Part shown: positions 10,940 to 22,530 of the stretch, in pieces | Layout: each line of letters begins with the position of its first letter | Numbering within the stretch: the stretch's first letter is position 1 | Source: Pinus tabuliformis | Lineage: Eukaryota; Streptophyta; Pinopsida; Pinales; Pinaceae | Direction of reading: 5' to 3' | Assembly (NCBI GenBank): GCA_031772625.1 | Contig: CM062814.1 | Coordinates: 360,503,750-360,567,749, forward strand | Length of the DNA stretch: 64,000 bases | The notes under the pieces: model-generated | Told to the model about the DNA's origin: nothing | What the model saw: only the letters and a program-made list of their open reading frames with translations | The model's database searches: none | Made by a program: the position numbers and the translations under genes

Positions 10940-11104
10940 AAAATTATATTGGAACTGGAAGCATTCACAGAAACAAGAACTCGACAGCTACGAAATCGAT
11001 CAATTTCAGAGTATCTTATCAAGTGGAAGAACTTATCCGCTGAAGATTCCACATGGGAGGATGAGAATTTTATGCAGAAGTATCCAGAACTACTCAAGCG
11101 TTGA
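10940..11104 (+). pseudogene. A1 C-terminal chromodomain
   Basis: About 50 residues after the integrase tail: a TRTRQLRNRSISEYLIKWKN core with the conserved W-E-D block (STWEDENF) and a helical end (YPELLKR), ending at TGA 11102. Chromodomains of this position and sequence define chromoviruses and are known to guide integration toward particular histone methylation marks. All recognisable core residues are present. Confidence 0.92.
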
Positions 11105-11119
11105 GGACAACACTCTTTT

Positions 11120-11131
11120 GAAGGAGAGGGG
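11120..11131 (+). other. A1 polypurine tract
   Basis: GAAGGAGAGGGG lies two bases before the 3' LTR and is the plus-strand primer. A closely similar complement precedes the 3' LTRs of A2 (34272 onward) and A3 (44637 onward), confirming one family. Confidence 0.9.
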
Positions 11132-11133
11132 CA

Positions 11134-11466
11134 TGTTGGGTCCCTATAATACTAGTGATTACCCCATTACTATTGTAGTTATACCCCTTATTTATATTGT
11201 TGTGCCCCTATTATCCCCATATTGTTATTTCTGTGCCCCATAGAATCCCTCTATTGTTATTTTTGTGGCTTTATATTATTATTGTTAGGTCGGCTGGATT
11301 ATATTGTGACTCCTTAGACTCGTATATATAGAAAGGAGGTTTTGTCATTTGTATCATCCAAGAATTGTTCATTTATGTAATGTAAAGGAGGTTGCCCCCT
11401 CGAAGAGGCTGAATTCTAAGGCATTGATATATCTTTTCTATCTTTTCTGGAGCTGGTTTCATAACA
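11134..11466 (+). repeat. A1 3' LTR
   Basis: 333 bp, same length and termini as the 5' LTR, followed directly by the target duplication tatgg at 11467-11471. TATA-like tatatatag at 11323-11331. Seven substitutions relative to 5613-5945. Confidence 0.97.
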
Positions 11467-11471
11467 TATGG

Positions 11472-13800
11472 TTATAGATTAACTAGGGGTGGGATATTAA
11501 TTTTTTGGGGATTTTTTCATATATTTACATAATACGGGGGGGAACAAATTATATGGGAATTATATAATAAAGTTAAAGTTAGTATGGCAATTGATATAAA
11601 AATAAGCGCTAAGTTATAATGTTTAACAACTTAGGCTTAACAGGAAAACAAGGATCTTTACACAAGAAATGTGGTTTAGTGCCTAAGTAAAAATGTGGTT
11701 TTAGGTCTTTTATGCAATGAGATAAAGTTATTTAAGACAGATATTAAGCATATATCAACACCCTGGGGGAAATTAGAAATGTTTTAGGAAGAAGTGTGAA
11801 GGCAAGTTAGTCATGCCTCACTTGATTTGTAACCAAACAGTTGCCATGGTACTTATGATATCAATAAGATGAACATCTTTGAGAGACAAAATCAATCATA
11901 AGCCTGCCTCTGCAACACCAAAACTGCCTACCCAGCCTACACTACCTAACATTTTTCTTCTTCTTCCATGGGTGCACTTGGACTGGCAAACCCTCTTTTT
12001 CTTATTTTCTTTTGACTCCAACCCTATCTAGATCTACCCTTATCACATCCAAGGGCTCAGGTTTAACAATTGAGCTCCTTTACTTCTCTACCTAGCTACT
12101 TATCTGCCAAGATTGAACAATTTGAACAGATTTTATTTTCTATCTCTAAAACTGGAAATTCAAACATGAACTGGCCAAGATTAGGCTATTTGGCCACAAC
12201 ATAAAGTTCAACAAACTGCAGATGAAACTTTTATTTACAGAACATGAAATAGTAGTGGCATTTTGACTTGCACACTTTCCTGGTCTTTTTAATTTGGGGT
12301 TCATTTCTTTCATTTTTCTTTGGACCATTTCATTCTTTTTACGCTTTGATCTTTCTTTTAGGGTATACCCTATTTTAATTTTTTAATTTTTTGATCTTTT
12401 CAAAATATGAAAAACCTTTGCAGCAGGGAAAGGATGAACTTATTATAGATTTTAACCAGTCAATCATGAAATATGACACCTATTGGTATAGGAGCATAAC
12501 ACCAACAAAGAAATTGACAGACCAATTGGGATTGTCAAAGAGAGTAATGAAGTTCATGAAGAAATTATACCATCACCCCACACCCAGTATGAGGATCGAC
12601 AAAGAAGATATAGATTTGAGGAATATCACAAGAAATTTTACAGGGGGGAAATAAAAAAGAAGAATCAAAACATCAATTCAAGATGGATATTGCATGAGGA
12701 AAGCAGAGAATATATGTCAGTATAAGTTCTCAACTGTAATCACCCTTTCTTAGAGAACTCAACTCTCATAATCCCAACAAACTATACTATATGAAGAAAC
12801 GAGATTTCAATTGTCCTCCTCTCCTAGGCAAGGTTCGCTTTAGTCGTGTCAACCATGAAAGCCTAGACCATAACAGTATTGCAAGCAACAGTTAGGTCTC
12901 CAAGTTTGCACGCACAAGCTCCCAAGTGACTTCAAACAATAAGGCATTCAACAGCAGCAAGTCTGCGCTCAACAAAGACCAATACATTAGGACCAGAAAC
13001 CAAAAAACTTTGATGATTTTCCCCAAAGAAAGCGTGAGGAGACAGATGAAGAACCCTCGCACAGGAACTGTTGGATCTGGAGATAAATGGATAAGGAATG
13101 ACATTAGAAGTATTGGGAGAGGAACTTGATGGAGGTATATCAAGAGTCATCGGGCACTAACTTGCATGAGACTTAGTCAAAGAGAAAAGGCGGGAATACG
13201 TAGGAGTGGTTTATCAGGAGGTGATTAAGTGGTAATTGGTTTCAGGAGGGAACCCCCTAATTCCACTCACCGTTGGACACATAGGAAGTAGGTGGGGTGA
13301 GAATATTGCTTTATTGGGTAGGTATTCCTCACATGGTTTTCCCACCCGAAATCCTTGCTTGTCATTGGATCTATTGCATTGGGATGGACAACAGTGGAGA
13401 GACGTGCAGGTCGAATGATCAGTGTTAGGTGGTGTCCATCAGATTTGACGGAGAAAATCTATGGTGGAGATTGAGCCTAATAAAGGTCAGTTTAGATATT
13501 TGCACCAAGGTTGTGGAAAAGTGGAACTTTAGTCCTGTAGTGTGTTTGTATTATTATTTGCCTTTTCCAAAGTTAAGTGCAGGTTTTTGGTTAAGTCTGA
13601 TGTTTCAATTTTAAGTGCGGGTTTGGTCTCTTCACGAGGGTTTTTATGTTCAAGTAACATTTTGTATTTCTTGAAGTTTTTAAGAAACATGGTTGTTAAA
13701 GTAGATGTGCAGACTGCGCTCCCTGTTGTGCTCTTCTTTGTTCCAACCCTCCTCAGATTGTACAAGGAACTAGCTTCCCATCCCCTTTTTTGCAATATAT
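11472..13800. other. No recognisable gene; flank of the A1 insertion
   Basis: Continues the DNA interrupted by A1. The longest plausible frame is 87 codons at 12391-12654 (charged, K/R-rich, ending in TGGK). It looks vaguely like retroelement gag, but I cannot identify it and would not call it a gene. Other frames here are short and overlap on both strands. Confidence 0.6.
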
Positions 13801-16800
13801 AAAAAGTAACTGATTGTGTTAAAAAAAAGGAATTTATTCATTCCTTCCACTGTACTATGAACATATAAAATTATGTAAATATCTTAAACTAATTTTAAAT
13901 ATTGGTATAGAGTATTTGTGCCTGAACAACTTAAGTTTTTGGGAGAACTTCAACACTTATAATAAAAATTTAATCTTCACATAATTCTTAGCATTGAATA
14001 GGTAGGCACAATAAAAAGTAACCAATTAACGACTCACCATTTCTACTTATTAAAAATAATCAACATGTTAGTTGTTTGTTATTTATTTGCATTACTCTTT
14101 AGTCCACCACAATTCAATATTGCAGAATTATTTGTTCCATTGTAACCTTTCAGGGTTTCTGCTCCCTACAATGCTACTATAGTTATCCAAAGACTTGTCA
14201 AATTTAAAATAAGTACAAGGATTAAATCCAACTTTTTTTATTCCTCAAGCTTGATTATAAATATCTAGCTTCTTAAATGAGTTTTTAAATGATATTAATT
14301 TGTGAGAATATTGATCCATCCATGCATGTAAATGTACCAATCCAGCTCATTGTAACCACACAAATGAGACCTACATGCAAGCCATACATATATGTAAGAA
14401 CAAGCATGTAATCACATCATGAGTATCCCCTTCAACCATATTGTGAATTAGCAACTTTGAAGGTAAAGTATTCATATTCTTTTTTTGTATGCATAAAAGA
14501 AAATAACTCATATAAACTACACACACTCTTATGTGTAGTTCATTTAGACACAGAGTGCCAACATGTCATTTAATATTGTAATCACTGCTTGAAATAATTA
14601 TTCATACTAATCTAAGAAAATATCCTTATCATGAAGGAAATTAAAATTAAGAAAACCATGGCATATACATCGATGAGTGTATACATTTTTTGATGTTTTT
14701 CACAGATTAAGAAGGTAAAACATGTGAAACTCAATCCTCGTCCATATAAAATAGCTCACATAATTATGCTCACACACATACAAAATTTATTTAGTTGTGC
14801 TACAATTAAAAATAACCTTTTCCAACAACTTGCTAATGTATACCCATCACCTAGAAATGAATATTATAATTCATATACTAATCTAGAAATAATTTACCTT
14901 TCCCGATCGAAATGGGTAATTTGCATCGACCACTAGTTTCATTCGTCACAAATCAAACCTCTCACTTTCTAGAAAACAAATCTTTAGCTAAACAGAGAAA
15001 CCCATCATGATAATCGAACTTGATCTGGGTGTATGGAATCTAAAGAGCTCCTTTCAATTGTGACTAACTTTTTCTTGAATATAAAACTCTTCATGTGGAT
15101 CCCATAATTGTTGCTAACTCACCTTTTCTTTTTGCATCTTTGGTAGTGCGGTCTGAAGAGCAGAAGAAACACTTTTAATAGCATCCAATAAAAAGAACGT
15201 GAGAATTGGTGACAAGTCTAGTCTCCCACAAAGAGGAGGAGTTATCCCTCTGAAGATATTACGATATGAATGGCAGAGTTTGTTGCACTAAACCCCCTTA
15301 GCGTTAAATTAGACTTATATTAAATTAAGTCACAAATGTTAATAAGTAACCAGGAATATTGTGGTCGTTTGTTTTCAAATTGACAACTAAGAAATGGGGA
15401 ATTGGTTCCATGCTCAGAGACTTTGGTACTCAAGGTAAATATCAAACCAAGGTTTGGATGGGTTGAAGCTTGCGTGTGTGCACCAGTGCTATCTTATATA
15501 TACATTTGTATCACCCAAAATGAAATATCTCACCACAAAGGAAGAAATATCTTGCCTTAAAGGATTCAAAATGACCGATGCTGAATTAGGAAACTAGGTT
15601 AAGACCAACCTCACCATTAAGAGAGTGTTGTAGTGACTTAAACAAATTCAAAATTCTATTTGTCACCACCAATCTTGCAATCTATGCCCATGAATTTGTA
15701 ATAGAGTTGAAATATTTTCAACCAATCCAAATAACATGCGTACCCAGAATTCCACTAATCTGAAAGCATCACTTTCCCTTACAATCTGGCATTGAAATAG
15801 AAAAAACCACTTTCTTATTATTTGTTATGGAGTGCCATTGAAACTAACCACACGTTGTTTTAGGGAACTGGATAACCATTCCCAAAACGAATGCATTTGT
15901 GGGATGACAACAATGATAGCAATTGAATACTTTTAAAGCGCGTTGAGTAGGATAACCATTATCCTTGGAAAGTTTTTGTGGAAAATGAATCCACAACCGG
16001 ATGCCTCAAACTCAGTAGATAAAGAAAGCATTAGTCACCACTCAAATTGCTAAGGGTGGTTTGTGTTTTAAAACCTATTACTGAAATCGAGCATTCTTTT
16101 CTCACTGTGACCTGTCCATGTGGAGTAAGGATAAAAAATATCCAACTTAAATGCTTTAATGAGTACGAACACAAGGATAACCATCATCCCTTGAATGCTT
16201 TTATTAGCCTATTCATAAGGATAACCATTATCCAACATGTATGCTCCTTATGGAGACATCTCCCACTCAATGGATAAGGAAAGCAGAGAGAGAGAGATAT
16301 TATAGATCAAAAAGAGAAACATGGGTCCCTTACTACGATTTTTCCATATATCTAGTTGGGAAGGTGCCTATTGAGATTTAAAACTATTAGTGACAGAAAC
16401 ACTTCCTAAACTTGTCATAGTCGATCGTGCTTTAGGGGCGCATGGGTTTTTTTTTTGCAAAGCTCATGGGCTACATAACAAGCAAGAATTCAACAATTAA
16501 AAAAACATTATTGTCTCAGTTTTAGCATGAGCATTGGTACCTCCATCGCATAAGTGTAATGACTTCTTGAATCCTAGAGATTATGTTGGGTAACACAATT
16601 GTGAGTCATCCTGAAATTGATAGAATATCAATCCCGACAGAGGGAATCGACTTCCAACAATTCTTCGTTATATTTCAATTCACATTGTAGGGATCCAGAT
16701 CATGTCACTCAAAACCCTTAACAATGTCTCTCTCCTATGGGACCGTAGAGCATTCTCACGGCCTTTCATTTTTATAAATACTAAGGTCAATTCAACTAGG

Positions 16801-18218
16801 ATTTTTATTAACTAGCATTCGAGTTATATTAAGGCAGGGGAGTCTGCACAATATGTCTTTGTATTTGGTTTGAAATAAGACCATGATTAATATCCCACAT
16901 AACACCTTTGAGTATTTCACGACCGCACTTAAATGGGTGACTAGATTTAGTGATTGCATCATAAAATGACCAAGAGAATTGGTATTCCCAAATAAACTAG
17001 TAAAATGGATAACCATACACCATTCTAATATTATCCTCCTCTTAAGTAGCAACTAACTGAGACCTAGCATTGCATAAGATGTCAAAATTTTAAGCGTTTG
17101 AACATTCTTAACTTGATGCCTCCTTGAATTCATCGCTTTTCTTATGACTCGTGTTTTTCATTACACTTCTGTAGGGAACCTCAATGCTTGAGCCAAGTGC
17201 CACAAATGCAACTTGCAATCATTAAGGTACGTGGCATAGGTGTGTGGGATAGATAGTATGGGTACATCAAAAGCCCTCACGGGCTTATTAATGGCCCTCA
17301 TAATATCAAGGTCCTTAAAGCCAATGAACTTATATTCATATCCATGAAATCATTACTACAATCTTCGAGTGAGACTATAGAACATTTGTAATGAGTAAGA
17401 AGCTCAACACTCTTATCCACACCACACCATTTATCAATAAATGGAATGGCATAAAAAGATAATCTCTAGAAACCCCATGAGAAGAATAGGGGCACTACTC
17501 TCTCAGAGAAAAGTATGATTCAACATTGTGAAAGCATCTTGAAACAAATCACAATCAAGTGATTCACAATTTGGGCTTGTCAAGAGCCTTTTCTACACAT
17601 ATAGTTCGTATACCTTTCACCATACCTAATTTTACAATTTAGCTTCAGATTTTATCGGCATTCACTACATTATGCTCAAGTTAAAATTTGTTTCTCTTTT
17701 GCATAATTTTGATGAAATTGGAATTTTATCCCCTATTTAAATTTCCCTTTGTAATTTTCTTTAAAATATCTATCTAAAAGGGAAATGAGTCGCTAGGGTG
17801 CATTTTTCTCTTGCCTTTTTCAAATTTCTTTACTTAACACTGTTTTATCTCATAATTGAGGATCTAAGAGCTCAATTTAATCCACTACAAGCTATGTTGA
17901 GCTTACATAAATTTGCTTTATTTCACCTATTCCAAGTTCTTACTAAAAATTCTACTAACATACCACTCCTTTGTATTTCATTGTTGGGATAGGGGAAGGT
18001 TACAACTCTACTTCTCAAGTATATCCTTTTTCTTCCTATTCTTTCCCATTATGTATCACACTTCGATATTGGTTGAAGGTATCCCATGCGTTCTAATGCA
18101 CTAGAGACTACATTGACTTATAATCCCGAATTCCTCAGTTGTTATGAAACACAGTTTATAACCCATTCCACATCCTATAGAGGTGAGTGGCCCTTAGGCC
18201 ACAATATTTGAACTTAGA
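13801..18218. other. AT-rich DNA without recognisable genes
   Basis: No frame with recognisable protein similarity on either strand. By position it may be the decayed interior of the minus-strand element whose PBS lies at 18219-18230, but no domain can be read. It contains the GGATAACCATTATCC palindrome series (15870-16233) and a short (ag)n run near 16286. Confidence 0.6.
15870..16233. repeat. Recurring GGATAA-CCA-TTATCC palindrome
   Basis: The 15-mer GGATAACCATTATCC, with perfect 6-bp arms and a 3-base loop, occurs exactly at 15950-15964 and 16219-16233, with one mismatch at 16175-16189, and as its first 11 bases at 15870-15880. A shortened copy lies near 17005. Spacing is irregular (80, 225, 44 bp), so it is not a simple tandem array. 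Confidence 0.7.
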
Positions 18219-18230
18219 GCTCTGATACCA
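18219..18230 (-). other. Minus-strand primer-binding site (tRNA-iMet)
   Basis: The complement reads TGGTATCAGAGC exactly. It follows, after two bases, a minus-strand LTR terminus reading TGTGACA (complement of 18233-18239). It marks the 5' LTR/internal junction of another element oriented leftward. No readable gag follows it. Confidence 0.8.
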
Positions 18231-18232
18231 TT

Positions 18233-18700
18233 TGTCACATACCCCCTTGGCACAATACTACCAACTACCTATTATGCTCCACTTGATCCACGATGTGGAC
18301 TTTTAGGTTCAATTAATAGGCTTAGTTACTACATTCGAAATCAACCCTTCATGCATACATTACAACTCAGAGAAAAAAATCAATCATGGGCATTCAACAT
18401 GATAAGATTATGCATTCAGATTTCATTTCCTTTGATGACTCAACACAAGCATTAATGGAAACATTGTGATCAACACACTTTAGCTAGCATTTTGATATAT
18501 CATGATCATAGTCCTACTATCATAATCGAAAGTATTACTATCATATATATTCTCCAATACAAATCATAGTGAATGATCCAAATGGATCCATTTACCCTGT
18601 AAGTCTTCAAAAATCCTCTAAAATATCAAAAGTATCGCATAATCTAACCTTCACAAAATAACTGAAAATGCTATCGGGAGCGAAAAACACAAAGAAAACG
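18233..18700 (-). repeat. Terminal part of an unpaired minus-strand LTR
   Basis: The DNA to the right of the minus-strand PBS should be its 5' LTR. Only the PBS-proximal end (18233) is fixed; the right end near 18700 is a guess, bounded by the 5' LTR of element B. I find no second copy in the window. Confidence 0.5.
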
Positions 18701-18734
18701 ATGAAAATAGAGTAGTGGAGGCTTGAACAGTGAA

Positions 18735-20036
18735 TGCACAGCAGCTGTCAGATCTAGCCGATCAATGGTCCAGATCTGATCAGCGAATCATAATCAGCAG
18801 TTGTAATTGGCAGATATTGGCGAAGACTATACAAATGTTGCGATAGCAATCAGTGGTGTCAATGGGGACCATCGATCAAGCGCGCAGATTAATGGCCCAT
18901 GTTGCATCGCAGGATCGCTATCAGAAAATACAAAGAGCACTTACAAGGGCCCGAGGCATGAGTGATATGCAATTGCGATTAATCTCATCACGATATTGCA
19001 ATTGGAGAAACACCATGGAGCGGGGCTTATAGACATGTATATGTGCGATGCGATTAGTCGGAACCAATGGCTATATAAACATTGTTGCATAAGACTTGAG
19101 ATCCACAGAAATGCATTTTGTAATGTATTTTTGTATATCTCAAAACAACACCAATGTGATAAACCCTAGACCCGAAGGGGTTTGGGAATGAAATGTATAT
19201 TGTTTCAAGTCTAGAGGAAGCCATTTTTACGTGATTTTAAGTGATTTTAAGTATTTCCAAAATACAAAGGTAAACCTTGGAACAAGGTTGATGCGACTTG
19301 CGATGGCAATTGAGGATAGACCCGATAGGAGAATAGACCAGATTTAAGGACTTTTGAAGTCTGAGAGACTGTGTTGTGGTGGATTTTCATATTTTCCAAT
19401 ACATTTCTCTCTATTAACAGAAAGTGGCCGTTTCAGGGATTTCAAAAGCCCGATGCACTCATCCGTTGTAGATTAGGTAGCCACCTCCCCTTAATGTGTT
19501 ATGCAATGATTGTTTAACGCTAGAAAAGGGATTCAAGTGGATAGAGGCCAGGAGACAGAAAGTTGAGAAGCAAAAATGAACAGGCAGAGCAGATTGGCTT
19601 TAAAGTCATAGAAGACAGAAACAAAGACAAGTAGTATTGGAGGCAGTGCCAAAACAGAGAGCAAAGATAGAGACTGAGAGCGATTGAGAGAGTCTGTATA
19701 CTCAGCGTGGCTTGAGAGGTTCAAGCAAACTCTTGATGTTGTATCTGTTGTGTGTTGAGTCTCAAATTGAACTCATACTGTTGTAAAACTTTGTTTGAAG
19801 ACATAATAGAGAGGACACCACTGAAGGCTAGACTAAGAGATGTAGCCCAGGAGTATTGGGCGAGCTCCTTATTAAATTTGTTGTGTTTATGTGCGTTGTC
19901 TATTATGCTTCTTTGCTGCTTCATTTTCTGTGTATTTCACAATCTTATCAATCCATTGCATAAAATAACGTAGGCAAATCCATGGACATGAGTCTGTAAT
20001 ACCTTAATAATTGTCTTAGATATCATTATCAGATCA
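18735..20036 (+). repeat. Element B 5' LTR
   Basis: Ends ATCA at 20036, two bases before the PBS. The start is uncertain because the 3' copy lacks this part; 18735 is a TG that would pair with a near-matching duplication. A TATA box CTATATAAAC sits at 19071-19080. From about 19043 on it is colinear with 22514-23487. Confidence 0.75.
19071..19080 (+). promoter_or_regulatory. Element B TATA box
   Basis: CTATATAAAC in the 5' LTR; the 3' LTR has TTATATAAAC at 22537-22546. Conservation between two copies that have drifted 8-10% and the position about 960 bases before the PBS fit a Pol II promoter at the U3/R border. Confidence 0.65.
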
Positions 20037-20038
20037 AG

Positions 20039-20050
20039 TGGTATTAGAGC
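20039..20050 (+). other. Element B primer-binding site
   Basis: TGGTATTAGAGC follows the LTR end by two bases; it matches the initiator-Met site except for one C-to-T change. Confidence 0.85.
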
Positions 20051-20092
20051 TTTAGGTTGCTAAGGTTAGATAAGCTTGTGATAGATTGGTGA

Positions 20093-20887
20093 ATGATAAC
20101 TAGGTCAAAGCTCAAATTAGGAGAGGGAGAATTGGTTGAAGCTAACCTAGAAACAGGAAGAGTCTATCCTGGGAGGGAAATGGCAGAAGAAAATCTCTTG
20201 GATAGTTTCATGACCATGAGAGCCATGGTAGAATAGATGTATCAAGAATTTAATAAAGGTCGAAGTGAAGATTCTTCAACCTCAAAAGAAGACAGAGGAA
20301 CAAATGAATCTCTTCTAGATGGCCATTCTGAAGGAAAAGGGAAAGGAAAATGGGCTCCTATATCCACACCTCCTGATAGCCCTACAAATAAAAAGAAGAA
20401 AACAACTCTAATTAAGTTAAATGCCAAATTTGATTTGCCAATATATGATGGAGAATTAAATGCAGAAAAGCTAGATAACTGGATTAGACACATTGATGTG
20501 TATTGCAGGGTGCAGAAGATTGATTCAAATAGGAGTAAAATTCAGCTGGCCAGGCTACGCCTTGGAGGAACTGCCTTAGTCTGGTGGGAAGGCAGGACAC
20601 AAGCTAATTTGAAGAAGCATGGTAAAATTCTTTTTTCGTAGAGTGAATTTGTTTCTGTTATTAAAAAACAGTTCTATCCACTAGCTTATATGCAGCAAGC
20701 CATGATGAGTTGGCAAACTCTTTGCCAATTAAAGGGGCAAAGTGTACAAAGCTATACCCAGGAATTTAGAAAAAGAGCTTTAATTCTAGGCATTTCTCTA
20801 GACTCTCCTGAAACATTGCTAAAGTATATAGGTGGTTTGTATAGTTATTTGAGGCACACCATCTCATGTTTAACCCTACTAGCATAG
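20093..20887 (+). pseudogene. Element B gag
   Basis: The likely start is the ATG at 20093 (MITRSKLKLGEGE), 43 bases past the PBS; TAG at 20234 breaks the frame just before the next Met. Stops also occur at 20639 and 20885, all TAG. After a charged, K-rich linker the retrotransposon gag core is clear: DLPIYDGELNAEKLDNWI near 20430, then RLRLGGTALVWWEG near 20555 and a helical stretch to LRHTISCLTLLA. The next segment (zinc knuckle, protease) lies in a different frame, so a shift lies near 20890. Gag would build the particle. Confidence 0.85.
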
Positions 20888-20889
20888 AT

Positions 20890-22530
20890 GAGGTATTTGT
20901 CTAGGTTACACATCTAGTGGCTAGAAGCAAGAATGTGAACCCAGAGATTGGGGGATCATTAAAACCCACTGCAAGCAAAGACAAGGAAAAAAGGAAGTAG
21001 AAATGGAAATAGAGGAAGGCATATGCTGTAGAGAAGGCCAAACCATCATGCACTAACTACAAGAAGGATGGGCATGATGATGAACATTGCTGGTCTTTGC
21101 ATCTGGAGCTGAAACCCTAGAACTTCGATGGCAAGAAGAAGGAGACTGTCGCTATTGTTCAGAAAGATTTGGGGTCAAACTCAGGTAATGAAACAACAAT
21201 CGCAGCCACATGTATAAAAGGTAAAAATTCCGAAGCATCTACTAGTAATTCTGCACAAACTATTTATAATGAAGAAAACGAGAGGAAAAGGCATGAGCTT
21301 TTTCATACTAGAGTTATTTCCGAGCATCAAAATATCGATACTTTATTTGATAGTGGCTCACAAGTAAACTTAATTTCTGAAGCAATTGTGAAGAAGCTGG
21401 GATTACTAACCACACCTCAAAGGAAGCCATATCCATTAGGTTGGGTATGTGATAAAGCAAAGCTACAAGTGACTAGAAAATGTAAACTTAGGTTTTCTTT
21501 TGGGTCAACATTTGTATATGAGGTTGAGTTAGATATCGTTCCCTTGGATATATGTGGAATTGTTTTAGGAAGTCCTTACTTGTATGATAGAAAAGCCATT
21601 TTCTATAGAGCTGAAAATAAGTATCAACTTGTTAAAGAAGGAACAGAATATATTGTAAGAGCTCATAAACTCAAGAATAATTATACTCTCATAAACTTAA
21701 GGCAGATGAAAAGAATTGTAAATTCATGCAAGAAATTTTTATTGATGGTTGTAAAGGAAAAGAAACCTGATAAAACCAATGTATTTGAAGGCTGTGATAC
21801 TAAACAAAAATCCGATTTAGAAAAATTTGTTTCAGAATATGATATCTTATTTTAAGAACCTAAAGGTCTGCCACCCAAAAGGGAAATTGTACATGATATT
21901 CATTTGTAGCAAGATGCTCCATTGCCTAACATCAAAATGTACAGGTTATCCGCTTTAGAGAATGTAGAGATCAAAAAGAAGGTACAGGAGCTACTCAAAA
22001 AAGGGTTCATAAGGCCAAGCACATCACAATGTGGATCTCCAATCGTGTTGGTGAGAAGGAAAGATGGTTCGTGGAGGATGTGCATTGACTATAGAGCACT
22101 AAATAAAATAACGATCAAGAATCATTATCCCCTTCCTCGAATTCATGATCTATTGGATCAACTGAGAGAAGTTGTTTACTTTTCCAAATTGGACTTGCAT
22201 AGTGGTTACGATTAGGTTAGAGTAGTAGAGCAAGATGCAAGGAAGACTGCTTTCAAAACAAAGCAAGGGTTGTATGAATGGCTAGTTATGCCTTTTGGCT
22301 TAACTAATGTTCCTGCCACTTTCATGAGAGTTATGAATGGTGTACTCATGCCATTTATTGATGATTTGGTAATTGTATATTTATATGACATTCTTGTTTT
22401 CAATAAAAAATGGGAAGAACATTTGAAGCATGTAAAGGAGACTCTAGATGTTTTGAAAAAACAAAATCTCTATGTTAAGTTATCAAAATGTGAATTTGGC
22501 AAAACATCTTTGAATGCGATTAGCCGGACC
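20890..22530 (+). pseudogene. Element B zinc knuckle, protease and partial RT
   Basis: The frame differs from gag by -1 (or +2), which may be natural or a mutation. A zinc knuckle at 21049-21090 has C-x2-Y-x4-H-x4-C: the second cysteine is Tyr (TAC for TGC). The protease motif Asp-Ser-Gly is intact at 21349-21357 (FDSGSQVNLIS). RT runs from about 21940 through [12 protein letters not shown] (22213) and PFGLTNVPATF, but the catalytic YxDD reads Tyr-Leu-Tyr-Asp at 22378-22389, so the first aspartate is lost. RT then fuses into LTR sequence near 22510, adding a short nonsense tail. Stops are mostly TAG, with TAA at 21853. Confidence 0.9.

Larger units (their letters stand above)
6611..11104 (+). 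pseudogene. A1 gag-pol-chromodomain polyprotein, six stops
   Basis: A single frame of 1498 codons covers all domains from the ATG at 6611 to TGA at 11102. In-frame stops are TAG at 7349, 8543, 9056, 9677 and 10280 and TAA near 9839; there is no frameshift. The relative A2 has GAG where 7349 has TAG and TGG where 8543 has TAG. The stops at 9056, 9677 and 10280 also fall where related polyproteins carry tryptophan. The product would be a virus-like-particle protein fused to protease, RT/RNase H, integrase and a chromodomain that targets histone-marked chromatin. The first ATG gives a 246-residue segment beginning MLRGNKM; a second Met six residues later could be used. Domains are listed separately. 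Dead as it stands; if mobile it depended on proteins from other copies. Confidence 0.95.
5613..11466 (+). mobile_element. Element A1: full-length Ty3/gypsy chromovirus
   Basis: Complete LTR retrotransposon of 5854 bp: two 333-bp LTRs starting TGTTGG and ending ATAACA, a primer-binding site at 5948-5959, a polypurine tract at 11120-11131, and a perfect 5-bp target duplication (tatgg at 5608-5612 and 11467-11471). Domain order is gag, protease, RT, RNase H, integrase, chromodomain, which defines a Ty3 chromovirus. The LTRs differ at 7 of 333 positions by my count (2.1%), so insertion is fairly recent. The polyprotein has six premature stops and an altered protease motif, so this copy cannot encode its own machinery. 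Confidence 0.97.

Noticed and set aside
6611..11104. UAG as a sense or readthrough codon
   Set aside because: The TAG-only pattern invites it, but the window is plant nuclear DNA with the standard code, TAA and TGA also occur, and catalytic residues are mutated too. Decay by C-to-T change explains it better.
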